This document shows, in pieces, positions 5,339 through 5,397 of a DNA stretch of 5,397 nt (its first letter is position 1; every line of letters starts with the position of its first letter). Position numbers and translations under genes: made by a program. The notes under the pieces were generated by a model that was given only the letters and a program-made list of their open reading frames with translations, was not told the origin of the DNA and did not search any database. This DNA comes from Methanobrevibacter sp. (GTDB taxonomy: Archaea; Methanobacteriota; Methanobacteria; Methanobacteriales; Methanobacteriaceae): assembly GCA_030539985.1 (NCBI GenBank), contig JAUNXD010000121.1:1-5397 (forward strand), in the 5' to 3' direction.

Positions 5339-5397
5339 TTAGAAGATTTGATATTTAAATATTTTGGAAAGAAGGTTAATGAAGTCACCGATAAGAC
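5339..5397 (-). CDS. Possible C-terminal tail of an upstream gene (runs off right edge)
   Basis: On the minus strand the frame from the edge to a TAA at 5341-5339 reads LIGDFINLLSKIFKYQIF, an amphipathic-looking tail with codons typical of the neighbouring genes. If real, it would lie 27 bases upstream of the secreted protein's start and could share its transcript. Eighteen open codons can occur by chance, and the other reading is that this stretch is promoter. Confidence 0.28.
   Translation of the reverse strand, partial: LIGDFINLLSKIFKYQIF
5351..5362 (-). promoter_or_regulatory. Possible TATA box of the secreted-protein gene
   Basis: ATATTTAAATAT is a 12-base palindrome about 45 bases upstream of the start codon, predicting transcription from around 5331. 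It fits a TATA box only moderately and competes with the view that this stretch encodes the tail of another gene. Confidence 0.3.

Noticed and set aside
5379..5397. Plus-strand ATG preceded by GAAGG at the right edge, reading MKSPIR.
   Set aside because: Only six codons are visible and the site is 3 bases from the ATG, too close to be convincing.

Overview
The window looks like chromosomal DNA from a low-GC methanogenic archaeon of the Methanobacteriales, most likely Methanobrevibacter or a close relative. The evidence is an adhesin-like surface protein of the type abundant in that genus (beta-helix segment plus Ig-like repeats), a DUF4013-type membrane protein, archaeal TATA boxes upstream of the genes, and Shine-Dalgarno sites matching the archaeal 16S rRNA tail (GGTGA, GGAGG). 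The genus is an inference from family knowledge; no search was run.

Layout, left to right, with genes alternating in strand. (1) At 1-242 (-) is the start of a DUF4013-like membrane protein that runs off the left edge. (2) 243-502 is a divergent regulatory region with a TATA box for each direction, two palindromic operator-like elements and one very strong but orphan Shine-Dalgarno site. (3) At 503-1569 (+) is a multi-pass membrane acyltransferase whose first 45 or so codons are scattered over two frames by three apparent indels; the rest is open. (4) 1571-1605 is a hairpin terminator shared with the converging gene. (5) At 1621-3216 (-) is an intact ABC1/UbiB-family atypical kinase with all family motifs and two C-terminal membrane helices. 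(6) 3217-3520 is a divergent AT-rich promoter region. (7) At 3534-4511 (+) is a decayed adhesin-like gene with no ATG, a frameshift in the signal peptide, an in-frame stop and an apparent internal deletion; its Ig-like C-terminal part is still open. (8) 4507-4800 holds a terminator hairpin, then a strong TATA box with no intact gene behind it but a nested inverted-repeat region (candidate small RNA), then an oligo-T terminator for the gene on the other strand. (9) At 4799-5311 (-) is a small secreted acidic protein of unknown function, possibly preceded by the tail of another gene at the right edge.

The genes do not form an obvious pathway. The common theme is the cell envelope: membrane acyltransferase, secreted adhesin, secreted acidic protein, DUF4013 membrane protein and a membrane-anchored kinase-like protein. 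Two of the envelope genes are broken, mostly at short homopolymers. This may be real decay or sequencing error, and the two explanations differ between the two genes. I did not find a convincing new multi-gene system; the best unexplained signals are the promoter plus structured region at 4615-4816 and the orphan Shine-Dalgarno site at 455-462.
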